This document shows, in pieces, positions 9,521-18,334 of a DNA stretch of 18,707 nucleotides. Made by a program: the position numbers and the translations under genes. Position 1 is the first letter of the stretch, and each line of letters starts with the position of its first letter. The notes beneath the pieces are model-generated. The model saw only the letters and a program-made list of their open reading frames with translations. It was not told the DNA's origin and did no database searches. Source of the DNA: Stephanodiscus triporus (lineage: Eukaryota; Bacillariophyta; Thalassiosirophyceae; Thalassiosirales; Thalassiosiraceae); assembly GCA_036939755.1 (NCBI GenBank), contig JALLAZ010000243.1, positions 1 to 18,707 on the forward strand, in the 5' to 3' direction.

Positions 9521-10123
9521 TTATTGCCCATCGAGCCTTTCATTTCCCAAGGAGGTTTCGACCCATTCTCGTTCTGCTCGAGTTGTCGAATCAGACTGCC
9601 CAGCCAGTCTTTCGGAATCATTAATATCCTTTTTGATTGCCGCAGTCAACTTTTCTAGTCCCTCGAATGGAAGCTCGGGCCTGAGATACCCAACCACCGA
9701 TAATATGATTGTTTTGTCATAGAAGTCCTGAAACTGCGTCTCACCTGTCGAAGATGCATGCCGTTGTGGATGCGTTGCCGGTGCAATAAGATGCGGCTCG
9801 ACAGTCTTTTCTTTATTGTTGTATGTCGGGTTGAATCCTATCGATATCGCCGCAATGAAGACTTTTCCAAGTTCTGAATCGCCATGTATTCCACCGCTGT
9901 GGCCGCCGCAGTCGCCGCCACCTCCATTGGTCATGGATTCGCCAACACGAGCAAAACCCCAGTAAATGCCAGTTGGTAGATGATCGAAATCACCGCAAGA
10001 ACAAGATAGAATTCCTTTCTCGCGTGAGACATTGGCCGTTGGAATGCCAAGATCCTTGGATCCGCGGCCATAGCCTCGGACAACTTTAGATATGATTCGT
10101 ATTGGTAGCTGTTGATTCGTCAT
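9521..10123 (-). CDS. RFK: Riboflavin kinase, stand-alone
   Basis: This intronless 200-residue protein starts at the ATG at 10123. Riboflavin kinase (flavokinase) transfers phosphate from ATP to riboflavin to make FMN. The family motifs appear in order: GYGRGSKDLGIPTAN (17-31, with the Mg-ATP-binding Thr29 and Asn31), TGIYWGFA (51-58), SIGFNPTYNNKEKTVEPHLI (94-113, with the catalytic Glu109), and VVGYLRPELPFEGLEKLTAAI. There are two departures from the compact family core of about 150 residues. One is a Gly-rich insert at ~62-82. The other is an insert after 'HLIAPATHP', where the family usually continues directly to the 'DFY' segment. No HAD phosphatase or FAD synthetase domain is fused. The gene is divergent from the complex III subunit gene. 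Location is probably cytosolic, as no clear presequence is seen. Confidence 0.92.
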   Translation of the reverse strand: MTNQQLPIRIISKVVRGYGRGSKDLGIPTANVSREKGILSCSCGDFDHLPTGIYWGFARVGESMTNGGGGDCGGHSGGIHGDSELGKVFIAAISIGFNPTYNNKEKTVEPHLIAPATHPQRHASSTGETQFQDFYDKTIILSVVGYLRPELPFEGLEKLTAAIKKDINDSERLAGQSDSTTRAEREWVETSLGNERLDGQ

Positions 10124-10675
10124 GGTCAGATTTCAGATTTGGGGGGGGGGCGGGGAGGATGGAGTGTTCGAAAACGATTTTACCGTAAAATATACGTTAT
10201 GTAAGTACTATGAGTTCGGCGAAAAGATTTTTTCGTCTGTACGGCACCCGGCAACAGCCAACACAGAGAAGACGAGGAGAGGACAGAGACAACGACGTTG
10301 AATGCTCACCATGGTACGTCCACTATCGTTGGCTCGGTTGCCGTGCCACCGACTTTGGTAGATACGCGCTGGGCGTGAGATTCCAATGACCCGAGCCGGC
10401 CTGCGACTCGAGTGCCGTCTAAACCCGCGGTTGGCCAGCGGCGTCATTTGCCATCTCAGCTTTTAGTTTGCCGCAGGCCTAATAGCGTTTTACTTTTCCG
10501 CAACTGTTGGTAATTGTTCGCATTCACTGTTTCATCCGGTTTGACGTAGGGCATGCGAGGGTGGGGGGTGGGGGCTATCGTCCCCTTACCTTTCATTTTG
10601 CTGTTCCAACCATTTGCACTCACCTATCTTTTCATCTTCGTCGTCATCACAACGCATTTCGCTTCGTCTACACAA
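10124..10675. promoter_or_regulatory. Divergent upstream region, RFK / QCR6
   Basis: These 552 bp separate the divergent starts of riboflavin kinase and the complex III hinge gene. A 10-G run lies near 10141. A minus-strand frame (10208-10447) has a lipoprotein-like stretch but no homology I recognise. No promoter motif is clear, so the call is by geometry. Confidence 0.4.
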
Positions 10676-10918
10676 ATGCACATGGTAAATTTTTTTTCCA
10701 CGCACAAAAAATACCAGTCGGAAGAAGAGGTAGTCGATCATCTTCCCGCCCTTAAGGCAACCTGTAAGAAGCACTGCCCCGCCGAGATAAAGGCGTACGA
10801 CGCGTGCGTCAAACGCATCACCAAATTGGGGGAGGGGGATTGCGAGGCTTGGTACTTCGACTTATTGCATTGCGTGGATCATTGCGTCGCTCCTCAGGCA
10901 TTCAAAAAGTTGAAATAA
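10676..10918 (+). CDS. QCR6: Complex III hinge subunit (QCR6/UQCRH)
   Basis: From the ATG at 10676 this encodes 80 residues. A second in-frame ATG at 10682 would remove two. The family signature is clear: C-K-K-H-C, 'YDACVKRI', then 'CEAWYFDLLHCVDHCV' and the terminal 'FKKLK'. The subunit is a small helical hairpin held by disulfides. In the mitochondrial intermembrane space it helps cytochrome c1 dock cytochrome c within ubiquinol-cytochrome c reductase. The N-terminal region is short and lacks the long acidic stretch seen in yeast. The frame is open upstream to about 10553 with a hydrophobic reading, but that is more likely 5' untranslated sequence. A candidate AATAAA lies at 11094-11099. 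The 3' side begins with a purine tract (10921-10946). Confidence 0.9.
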   Translation: MHMVNFFSTHKKYQSEEEVVDHLPALKATCKKHCPAEIKAYDACVKRITKLGEGDCEAWYFDLLHCVDHCVAPQAFKKLK

Positions 10919-11583
10919 TCGAGGGGGGGAGGAAAGAGAGAGGGAATGGGAGTTGGTGCGTTGAGCTGATGGGTTTTGTCAGTTATGTGTGTGAATGGGT
11001 CGCGTAGAATCTCGGGAATGGCTATCATCCTGTCCAGTTTCGAAGTTTTGAGATTGCGGGGGGTACACTCAGGACAGAGTGGATTCCAATGCAAATAAAT
11101 CATAAGAGGAATCGGTGTTTGTATAAAAAAATTTCGTTGTTTCGGCCTTGTATTTCCTTAGTACATGGGAACCTTGATTGTATTGGAACTAAGTCAAAAG
11201 TATGTAGATCATGTGGTTAGCTTTGCTTTCGAACCAGCTGGAGAGTGAAAGGTTGGGATAATCTTCCTTTCCTGGCATCCTGATGATTTATTCAGCATTA
11301 CATTTATTCCACAGACCTAATAAGCTTTGTGGCGGAAAGATTCCAGAAACTGCATCCCTACCTCCACAAAATGATGCTCTCATCGTATGAATGAAAGCAG
11401 CAAAAAAGGAGCGTTTGGAAACCAACAAATCCCTCTACTCAACACCAAATACTGCGAAGACAATATCTTCATTCTAAAAGGAAAAATCTGGGAAGAATTA
11501 TTGACAACAGGTTGTAGTATGTGGCATTGTATTTGACGTTAGGCTAGTCATGCCTTGTTTTCCCCTTTCCAGGTCAAAATATT
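10919..11583. other. Convergent intergenic region
   Basis: This lies between the stops of the QCR6 gene (plus) and the HAT-repeat gene (minus). It starts with a G/A-rich tract at 10921-10946 and has a candidate plus-strand polyadenylation signal at 11094-11099. The frames at 10894-11103 (minus) and 11555-11938 (plus) are shadows of flanking genes. Nothing else is seen. Confidence 0.5.
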
Positions 11584-13578
11584 TCACTTTGCAGTCTGGT
11601 CCTGGATGTTTGGCTCCTGGAACATAAACCCATCATCATTCTCGCCACCAAAAACACCCATGCTATTCACCAACAACGCCGGATCCACGTCATCTAAAGA
11701 TTCGCCTATGTTTGTATCGTTATCCACACCAATCTTTTGCGCCAGCGCGGCTATGCCATCTGGAATCTTGGCCCATCGACCCTGTTTGATTTTATTGCCC
11801 CATGCTTCCATCCTTGTTGTTGAGGAAGATGGGGCTGCCATTGCATTGGATGGGAAGATCTCTGACGTTCTTTTGTTGAGTTTTGCGAGTCCTTCAATGT
11901 TGAACACGCGTGCTTCCAGTTCTGCAAGGGAGTGGTAAAGAGGGGCATAAAGAGGGTTCATTTCGATGCCTTTCTCTAGAAGCTCTCGTGCCTTTGGTAG
12001 ACGCGAAATCGGCACAATGAAAAAAATTTCAGGTCGAACGCTCTCGAAACATTAGATGCACAATATTCACGATCATAGTTGTGATCTTGGAAAAACTCAC
12101 ACTGTCTATTTTCCCCCGACCTATCTCGTGCTCTGCAAGAGCTCGATATAGTTCGATATTACCCGGTGCGCACTCGATTCCCCTCCGCAATATCAAACCA
12201 ACTAAGCCGTTATTGTTCATCTTCTCCTCGATTTTGGCAGCAACCAACCACCCAGATCCGTTTCGTTTATCTCTTGTCAACGCCTCACCAATAAGACGTT
12301 TGGCTGTTATAACATCCCCAGCACGTAATTCTAAGCACGCCCATGCTTGATACAGTGGGACATGCTGTGGGCACTTGGCTATGCCTGCGGCAAACAATCT
12401 GAAGGACATGTAGACAGACAATCGTGTAAGACCGTATCATAACACATTATGGTATTTGTACAAGATTTACACCCCAAACCACCACTTACAATCTTGCTTC
12501 GGCTATGTTTCCCTTCCAACTCTCTAATATTCCTGTTAGAAAGGCATGTCCCCCACCATGCATTAATAATCGACCGTTTTGAGTGCATGGGCCTGGAAGT
12601 TTTCAACGAAGCACAATAAAGTATGTAACTCACCATAACTCTGCCAGAGCGCACCATGGGAAGGCGCATTCTTAAGTCCACATTCAAACAGCGTCTTTGC
12701 ATTCTTGAAATTCCCTGCCTGCATTTCCATGACGCCAAATGCTTGCCATGCCTGTGCGTGGCCCTGATCGGCAGTAAGGGATCTTTCGAACATGATTCGC
12801 GCCGCCTTTTCGTTTCCGAGCCTAGACTCGCATAGGGCCATCGCCAGTAGAAGTTGGGGCGAGTTGCGACGGTGCCCCAAACCTTGCTCCAGTACGCTCT
12901 TGGCACGCGTGGGATTATTGTTACAGTTCAGTTCAATCATGGAAAGGGTGTGCGCCAAGAATGCGACATTTTCATTCTTTCGGCTATCGCTTGATCCAAA
13001 GAGAGACAAACCCTCCTGAAGGACGCTACGCGCATTCTCAACTTCTCCCATGGAAAGGTGTAGTTTTGCCAATCCGTGGTAAACCGACGGAGCGTCGGTG
13101 CAATTAGCCCTGATCCCGTCTTCGTACAATTGCTTTGCCCTGTCCGAATTCCCCTGCTGACGCTCCAAGTTACCATAGGCATTGTACACCGGCCCATGCT
13201 TGGGATCAATCAGCAACGCCTCATCGAACAGTTTCCTCACGGTGGTGATATTCGCCCCCCCTCCCCCCCCTAGGTCAACGCCTTCCGGACTGCGAAGTTC
13301 GAGCATGCCGTACGCAATGAGCGCCGGGGCCGACGGTTCTATGCGTAAACTTGCCTTGTATAAATTTCTCGCGGCGGTAACATTTCCAAGCCGTTCTTCG
13401 ACCTTCCCCGCCGCTTGCAGCAAAGTATGATCCTCGGGGTAAGTGGATATCCCCAGTCGCAGTATTCTTCGGGCCTCCTTCAAATTGTTCGCCCTAGATT
13501 CTAATTTGGCCCACGCGTTGAACAACCTACCATCCTTGATCGGGAACGCCATCGCAGCCCCCGTACTCGTGGCACTAC

Positions 13579-13614
<36 letters not shown>

Positions 13615-15448
13615 AAGTCGATACCATCGCATCGCCATGATCGACGGACGGCAACTGCTTCGTGCAGATTTCCTTCAGTCGCCTCTTCACAACCGAGTCG
13701 TCGACCAACCCCGTAGACGCGCCAAGGCGCGCCAGCGCCACGTACGCGCGGCTGTCCACGACCCCGTCCCCGAGGGCCTCCTTCAGCAATCGACACGCGC
13801 CGTCCACGTCGCCGTACACGGCCTCCTCCAACGACGACGCCGCGAGGCAAACCTCCGCCCGTTCGCGTTCGGACTTGAGGCGGGGCAACGTCGTCGCGTA
13901 CACCCTGCGCGCCTCGTCGGGACGTCCGGTCGTCTCGTAAAGTCGCCCCAACGAGCAAGCGAGGGCCGCCGAGGGCTGGTATTTCAGCCCGGTCGACCAC
14001 AGATTTTCCGCCCTCCCGATGCGATCGCCGCTGCTATCGTCTTCATAGTCGCGGTCGTGGTCGTGGTCGTCGTCGCGCGTTGTCCCCTCCATCAACATTA
14101 ACCCGTACGCGTGGCAGACGTATCCGTTCCTCGGGTCGAGAGACAGCGCCCTATCGAGCATCTCTCGCGCGCCGGACGCGTTCCCGACCGATCGCTCGTG
14201 CATCGCCCACCCGTGCCACAGGTGCACGGACGACGGGCAGAACGACGTGCCCCTGCGGAACACCCCCCGCGCGGTGAGGGCGTCGTCGTCGTCGTCGTCG
14301 TCACCCTCCTTCTCTTCTTCACCTTCTCCCCCCCCCCCGGCATAAGACGCAGCGCCGCCGTCATCGTACGCTCCTCCTCCCCCCGCCGTCCCCCGTCGAC
14401 CGACGACGACATCATCGGCCACGCCGCCGCGTCGTCGTCGTCTCATCCTTGCCTCCTCTCGCCCGATCAGCCTCCCGAGCGCTAGGTAGGAGTGGGCGTC
14501 GCACGGGTCGAGATCGTAAATTATGTTCCTGAGTATCGCCGACGCCTCCGCGTGTCGTCTCGTTTTGATGAGCGCGCTCGCCTCTGCGTACATGCGTCGC
14601 ACGCGTCGCCTCGTCGTCGAAGACGACGATGTCGTCGACGACGGCCGCCGCCACCGCGGCCCCGATCGATCGTCGTCGCCGCGCCGTCTTCCCCGCCCCT
14701 CGCCCCCGTGTTGTTGTTGGTGTTGTTGTTGTTGTTGTTGTTGTTGTTGTGGTTTTGATTGTGGTGGTGATCCTGATTGTTGTTGTGATTGTGATTTTGG
14801 TTGTTGGTGTTGGTGTTGCTGTAGCTGTTGTTGGTGCTGGTGCTGGCCCGATCGTTGCGACGCGGTCCACCTTCGTCGTTGCCTTCCCGGCGGCGGATGC
14901 GGCTGTCGTTGTTGCCGTTGGTGTTGGCCTCCACCACGCGCATTCGATCGCTCCCCGCCATTCGCCGCCGCCACCGCCGCCACCCCGACGGTCGACGCCC
15001 CGTCGCCATCATCCCCCCCCGATGTCGATGTCGATGTCGTCGACGTCATCATCGTCATCTCCGTGATCGCGTCGACCCGTCGTCGTTGGGACCTCGACGA
15101 CGCGGCGACGCCGACGCCGTCCCGCCAGGGCCAGCGGCGGACGGCCCTAGTCGTCGTCGTCGTCGTCGTCGTCGTCGTCTTCATCGTCATCGCGACGGAC
15201 GACATCATCGTCGTTGTCGTCGACCCCGCCATCGAGAACGGGCGCGCGAAAGACGACGAAGATGGCGCGGCGAAGAATAGCTGCATCAACAACAAAAGCG
15301 CACCCCGCGGGATGGCGACGAACACCGCCGACGTCATGGGACGACGACGAATATGACGACGACGAATACGACGCGTTTCGCTCCCGTCGCTCGGACCCAT
15401 CGCGCGGTGGTCCGCGCCGCATTCGTCGTCTTCGCTCGCGGCGTCCAT
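11584..15448 (-). CDS. Large HAT/TPR-repeat protein, probable plastid RNA factor
   Basis: Four exons join in frame: 15448-12634, 12532-12490 (only 43 nt), 12398-12101 and 11991-11584. The introns are 101, 91 and 109 bp. The product is 1187 residues from the first ATG. Residues 38-72 look like a diatom plastid presequence: a hydrophobic signal peptide (ALLLLMQLFFA) followed by SSSSFARP with Phe67 at the expected cleavage site. Met38 (15337) may therefore be the true start. Residues ~80-280 are low complexity (poly-Thr, Gln/His-rich 173-247). From ~285 to the end run many HAT/TPR-like helical pairs, with repeating patterns such as AWAKLESRANN..EAR, YGNLERQQGN..RAKQLYEDGI and LAEHEIGRG..ARELLEKGI. 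HAT proteins bind RNA; HCF107 and Mbb1 stabilise plastid psbB/psbH transcripts. I infer a similar role, but the target is unknown. Insertions such as poly-Asp (~383-389) and poly-Thr (~612-623) break the array. Confidence 0.88.
13578..13614 (-). repeat. TAG/CTA microsatellite coding poly-Thr
   Basis: About twelve copies of a TAG triplet on the plus strand lie inside exon 1 of the HAT gene. They are read as ACT on the minus strand, giving a run of Thr at residues ~612-623. The run sits between two HAT units and is probably a length-variable loop. Confidence 0.85.
14708..14750 (-). repeat. TTG/CAA microsatellite coding poly-Gln
   Basis: A TTG triplet run on the plus strand is read as CAA on the minus strand. 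It forms the Gln-rich part (residues ~234-247) of the HAT protein's unstructured N-terminal region. CAA-derived Gln and CAC/CAT-derived His continue to about 14850 in less regular form. Confidence 0.85.
15149..15180 (-). repeat. CGT/ACG microsatellite coding poly-Thr
   Basis: About ten copies of a GTC/CGT triplet encode a poly-Thr run (residues ~90-100) soon after the predicted plastid-targeting segment of the HAT protein. The same triplet recurs across this GC-rich region, including in the divergent neighbour. Confidence 0.85.
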
Positions 15449-15789
15449 CGCAAAGTATTACTTCCAGGGCGGTCGGGACTTAGTAAATTTTTGACCCGAA
15501 GAGTGGGTGGGGACTTCGGAAGGAATGGCGGGAGCGTTGGCTGCCCGAGTGCGTAAACGACACGTAGATAATACACTACCTACTGACAACACACAAACGT
15601 CACCTCCCGCCACATCTTTCTCGCGTTTTGCTCCCTCTTTTTTTCTTTGTTTTTTCTTCACTTCTTCTTCTTCGCGCATATCCCAAAAACAACGTGTCCC
15701 AAAGGTCCCAAAACGAACACCGACCCCCGCCGCCCTACTTCCCACCGTTCTCCGTTCTCCCATCTATCCCCGCCCCCCCAAAAAAACGA
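15449..15789. promoter_or_regulatory. Divergent upstream region, HAT gene / orphan gene
   Basis: Only 341 bp separate the two outward-pointing starts (452 bp if Met38 is the HAT start). The side next to the plus-strand gene is pyrimidine-rich (tcccttttttcttt-type runs, 15605-15670). No TATA box is obvious. Shared control is inferred from distance. Confidence 0.4.
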
Positions 15790-15808
15790 ATGAGGATGTC
15801 CGACAACG

Positions 15809-15845
<37 letters not shown>

Positions 15846-16794
15846 TCGCCCCCGGCATCATCGTCTTCGTCTTCGTCTTCGTCTTCGTCGTCGATCTCAT
15901 CGCGCGGTCGTCGTCGTCGTCGTCGCGGCGGCGGCGGCGGCCGCGTGCGCGTGCCTGCTCCCGTCGTCTCGCGAGGACGATTCCGCCGCGACGACGATCG
16001 TGTTGGCCGTCGCGGGATTCTCCTCCTCCTCCCCCTCCTGCTACTACTACCCGTCGTCGTCTTCCCCCGCCTTCTCCTCCCAGCGACGCCGTCGCATGAA
16101 GACGACGACGACGGGGGATCTATTCCCGCGACTCCTCCTCCTGTCGCGCGTCGACTCGGACGACGATGACGTCGACGGGGGATCGTCGTCGTCGTCTTCG
16201 TCGTCTTCGTCGCCGTCTTCGATCGCTCTTCGCGACGATCCTGACGTGTCGGACCAGATCCGCAGGGCGAGGCGACTGATCGACGACGCGAGGAGGAAGC
16301 AGGGGGCCGGGGGGAGGACGACGACCGCCGCCGAGGCGACGACGACGACGACGTCGTCGTCGTCGTCCAGCAGGGACGGCGGCGGCGGCAGCGGTCGCGC
16401 CATCCCCTTCTTCGCGGCCGTGTCAACGAATGCGCCGCCGCCGCCGCCGCCTCCGCCCGCCGCCGCCTCCGCGCTCCTATCGCTCAGCAAGATCAAATCC
16501 AAGACGTCGTCGGGGGATATCATCGCCGATGGCGAGACGATGGCGGCGATATCCAAGGTCGAACGATGGGAGCGGCGAACGTTGTCGCAGATGATGTTCC
16601 GGAGGGAGGCGCGGACGGATTACGACGGATCGCTCGTGACGGGGGAGGAGGAGGAAGGGATGGACAAGGTCGGGAGCGTGCTGGCGGACAGGGACGTCGC
16701 GAGGAGCATATACAATCTGAGGAAGAGCATGCGGAACGAGGATTTCATGAGAGTTTTCGATTCGAGGAATAGGTTCATCGGGGAGGTGGATTGA
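15790..16794 (+). CDS. Orphan Ser-rich protein with conserved-looking C-terminus
   Basis: The ATG at 15790 (or 15796) opens a 334-residue intronless frame. The frame is open further upstream but has no ATG there. In order it shows a poly-Ser run, an Arg-rich segment (RLRLRLRLRRRSHR), a hydrophobic stretch (AVVVVVVAAAAAAACACLL, residues ~40-60) that could be a signal anchor, and Ser-rich and Thr-rich low complexity. The normal-composition C-terminal part from ~230 is itself interrupted by poly-Thr/Ser and poly-Pro runs. The last ~90 residues (KVERWERRTLSQMMF, VGSVLADRDVARSIYNLRKSMR, DFMRVFDSRNRF) are charged, probably helical, and look like real protein. I recognise no family. 'SSPAFSSQ' at ~95 weakly resembles a plastid cleavage motif. 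Codon choice matches the neighbouring HAT gene. Confidence 0.6.
15812..15843 (+). repeat. TCG microsatellite coding poly-Ser
   Basis: About ten TCG triplets follow shortly after the start of the orphan gene and give a run of Ser. The same triplet recurs at 16185-16212 and 16352-16370 within the gene. Confidence 0.85.
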
Positions 16795-16890
16795 AGGAAG
16801 GAAGGGAGGAAGGAGGGAAGGAGGGAAGGAGGGAAGGAAGGAAAGAGGGAGGGAGGAAAGGAGAAAAGGAAGGAGGACAGGATGACAGGA
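16795..16890 (+). repeat. GGAAG/GGGA purine tract after the stop codon
   Basis: Immediately after the TGA of the orphan gene comes almost 100 bases with nearly no pyrimidine, made of GGAA, GGGA and GGAG units. It has mirror-repeat character and could form a DNA triplex or a structured 3' end in RNA. Confidence 0.8.
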
Positions 16891-17455
16891 AGAAGAGGGG
16901 GATTCAAGGACGGGGGGATGGAAAGGAGGCTTTTTCTGGGGTGCTTCGGATGTTGTGTGCGCGCGCGTTGGGCGTGAGGGAGGGGGGGGGGGGGAGGGGG
17001 GGTAGGGCGATGATTCAGGGGAAAGGAGGAACGCGGGGCAAGGGCGGAGGTAGAAAATCTGGTTCAGGGTGAAAGTTGGGGATAGTGACTTCGTTCAATG
17101 AACACGAACTGCTATCGTACGATATAGATTAACTAAGTACTTGGCTTGAATCACCACTAATTCTCTACGTACTCTGTGCATATTTGAGAAAGTCTAGTTG
17201 GTTGCCTTGTTTTGCTGTACCACATCATGGTATAGGGGGGAAAGCACCAAGATGTGCCAAATGGTAAGATGTACCCAGCTGCATTTTACAGCTAGTAGAA
17301 TAACAATGCTGTTATAATTTACGGCTGGTCACCACAGGGATGGGCTAAAAAAAATATTGTGCATCCTCTAGGATAAACATATGCCGAGTAAGTAGGTTAG
17401 CGTATTCGCATGGGGTGAGAACTCGGCTTAGTGGGAGGCAATACCACCACCCTCT
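16891..17455. other. Intergenic region with long G runs
   Basis: This holds a dense G cluster at 16978-17007 (13 and 7 consecutive G with short breaks), strong enough for a G-quadruplex. After 17085 it changes to AT-rich unique sequence with no supported gene. The abrupt change in composition marks the end of the GC-rich HAT/orphan gene block. Confidence 0.5.
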
Positions 17456-17880
17456 CTGATAATGGCACCAGTGGTCATGGCTTTGCGTCTTGCAAAGCAA
17501 CTGAACTTGTAAACAGAGGCACCATTTCCTCTACATAGGAAAGGTTTGGGTTGGTTGCAAAAAGATGAAGGGAGGGTGAATGACGAGCAGTGGCAAGGCT
17601 GATATTTGTTTGGGGATTGCACATGCTAATTTCCCCGCCCCCTCTGGTAATGTCACCCATGGTCGCAGCCTATCGTCTTGCAAAGCGACTGGACTTGTAA
17701 ATCTGGGCACTGATTGCCTCTTTGTCAGAAAGGTTTACTTTGATGGCAGAACAATGAAGGGAGTTTGATTCACAAACATCGGCAAGGCTGTTGTTCGTTC
17801 GCGGATTGTACACGCTAATTTCCCCGTCCCATCTGGCAATGGCATACACGGTCGGGGCATTGCAGCCTCAAAGTAACTTC
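17456..17880. repeat. Degenerate 188-bp tandem repeat, 2.3 copies
   Basis: Two full copies and a partial third follow one another. 'gtcttgcaaagc' recurs at 17487 and 17675, and 'gctaatttcccc' at 17625 and 17814, a period of 188-189 bp. Other shared blocks are the 'ttgtaaa' plus 'gcac' segment, 'gaaaggttt' and 'ggcaaggctg'. Read on the minus strand, both copies give similar peptide strings (GEISMCNPQTN against GEISVYNPRTN), but each frame is closed by a stop, so this may be the remains of a repeated coding unit. Confidence 0.75.
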
Positions 17881-18067
17881 GAAGCCAAACGCCTCCACGA
17901 TTTGCAATTTAGAAAGGTATGTGCACAAGACATGCACAAGGGGTATTAATAACTACTCTTTAATTCAATCGCTGGGACTGGTTGCTTGTCTGGTGCAAGC
18001 AAAAACGGGGTGGAAATGAGCCTTTGGTCTCGTTTTTGCCTCTCCGCAGATTTAAATCTAAACCCAT

Positions 18068-18334
18068 TTAAATATTTTTTGGTCTGCCACTCCCTCTCTG
18101 TCTCTCTTCTCTGTCAGCATCCAAACAATCAGAAGGCTGAGGGGTCCGTTCCACTTTGCACGGGGCAGTGGCTAGAGAATTTGAACCATGCCTTTTGCAA
18201 ACCCCTTCCTTATGGGCTTGGTTGTCGCATCCGTCTTGGCTGCAGCGTTTTGCCTTCGCGCCATGCCTTTTGCAAACTCCTCCAATATGGGCTTGTTTGG
18301 CGCACCCCTCGTGGCTGCAGTGATTCACCTTCAT
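18068..18334 (-). CDS. Cys/His (GVCKRHG) repeat protein fragment, two intact units
   Basis: The frame from the ATG at 18334 encodes 88 residues with two 25-residue units. Each has C-x4-C, then QAH, then GVCKRHG: CSHEGCAKQAH, then GGVCKRHG; CSQDGCDNQAH, then EGVCKRHG. A polar tail ending in PKNI follows. These short Cys/His units resemble the repeats found in diatom, oomycete and plant WRKY19-like proteins and probably bind zinc. Function in diatoms is unknown. The ATG lies inside a broken upstream unit, so this may be the 3' remnant of a longer gene rather than a gene by itself. Confidence 0.4.
   Translation of the reverse strand: MKVNHCSHEGCAKQAHIGGVCKRHGAKAKRCSQDGCDNQAHKEGVCKRHGSNSLATAPCKVERTPQPSDCLDADREERQRGSGRPKNI

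Noticed and set aside
10208..10447. Minus-strand frame containing a lipoprotein-like CPLLVFSVLAVAGC stretch
   Set aside because: It is short, lies in a divergent promoter region, and bacterial-type lipoproteins are not expected in a diatom nucleus.
10685..10717. GT...AG segment of 33 bp inside the QCR6 gene that could be read as an intron
   Set aside because: It is a multiple of three, the frame is open through it, and 33 bp is shorter than every other intron in the window (50-190 bp).
14412..15012. Asn/Thr/His-rich minus frames and Cys-rich plus frames over the triplet repeats
   Set aside because: Triplet microsatellites keep all six frames open. Only the HAT frame continues into recognised repeats.
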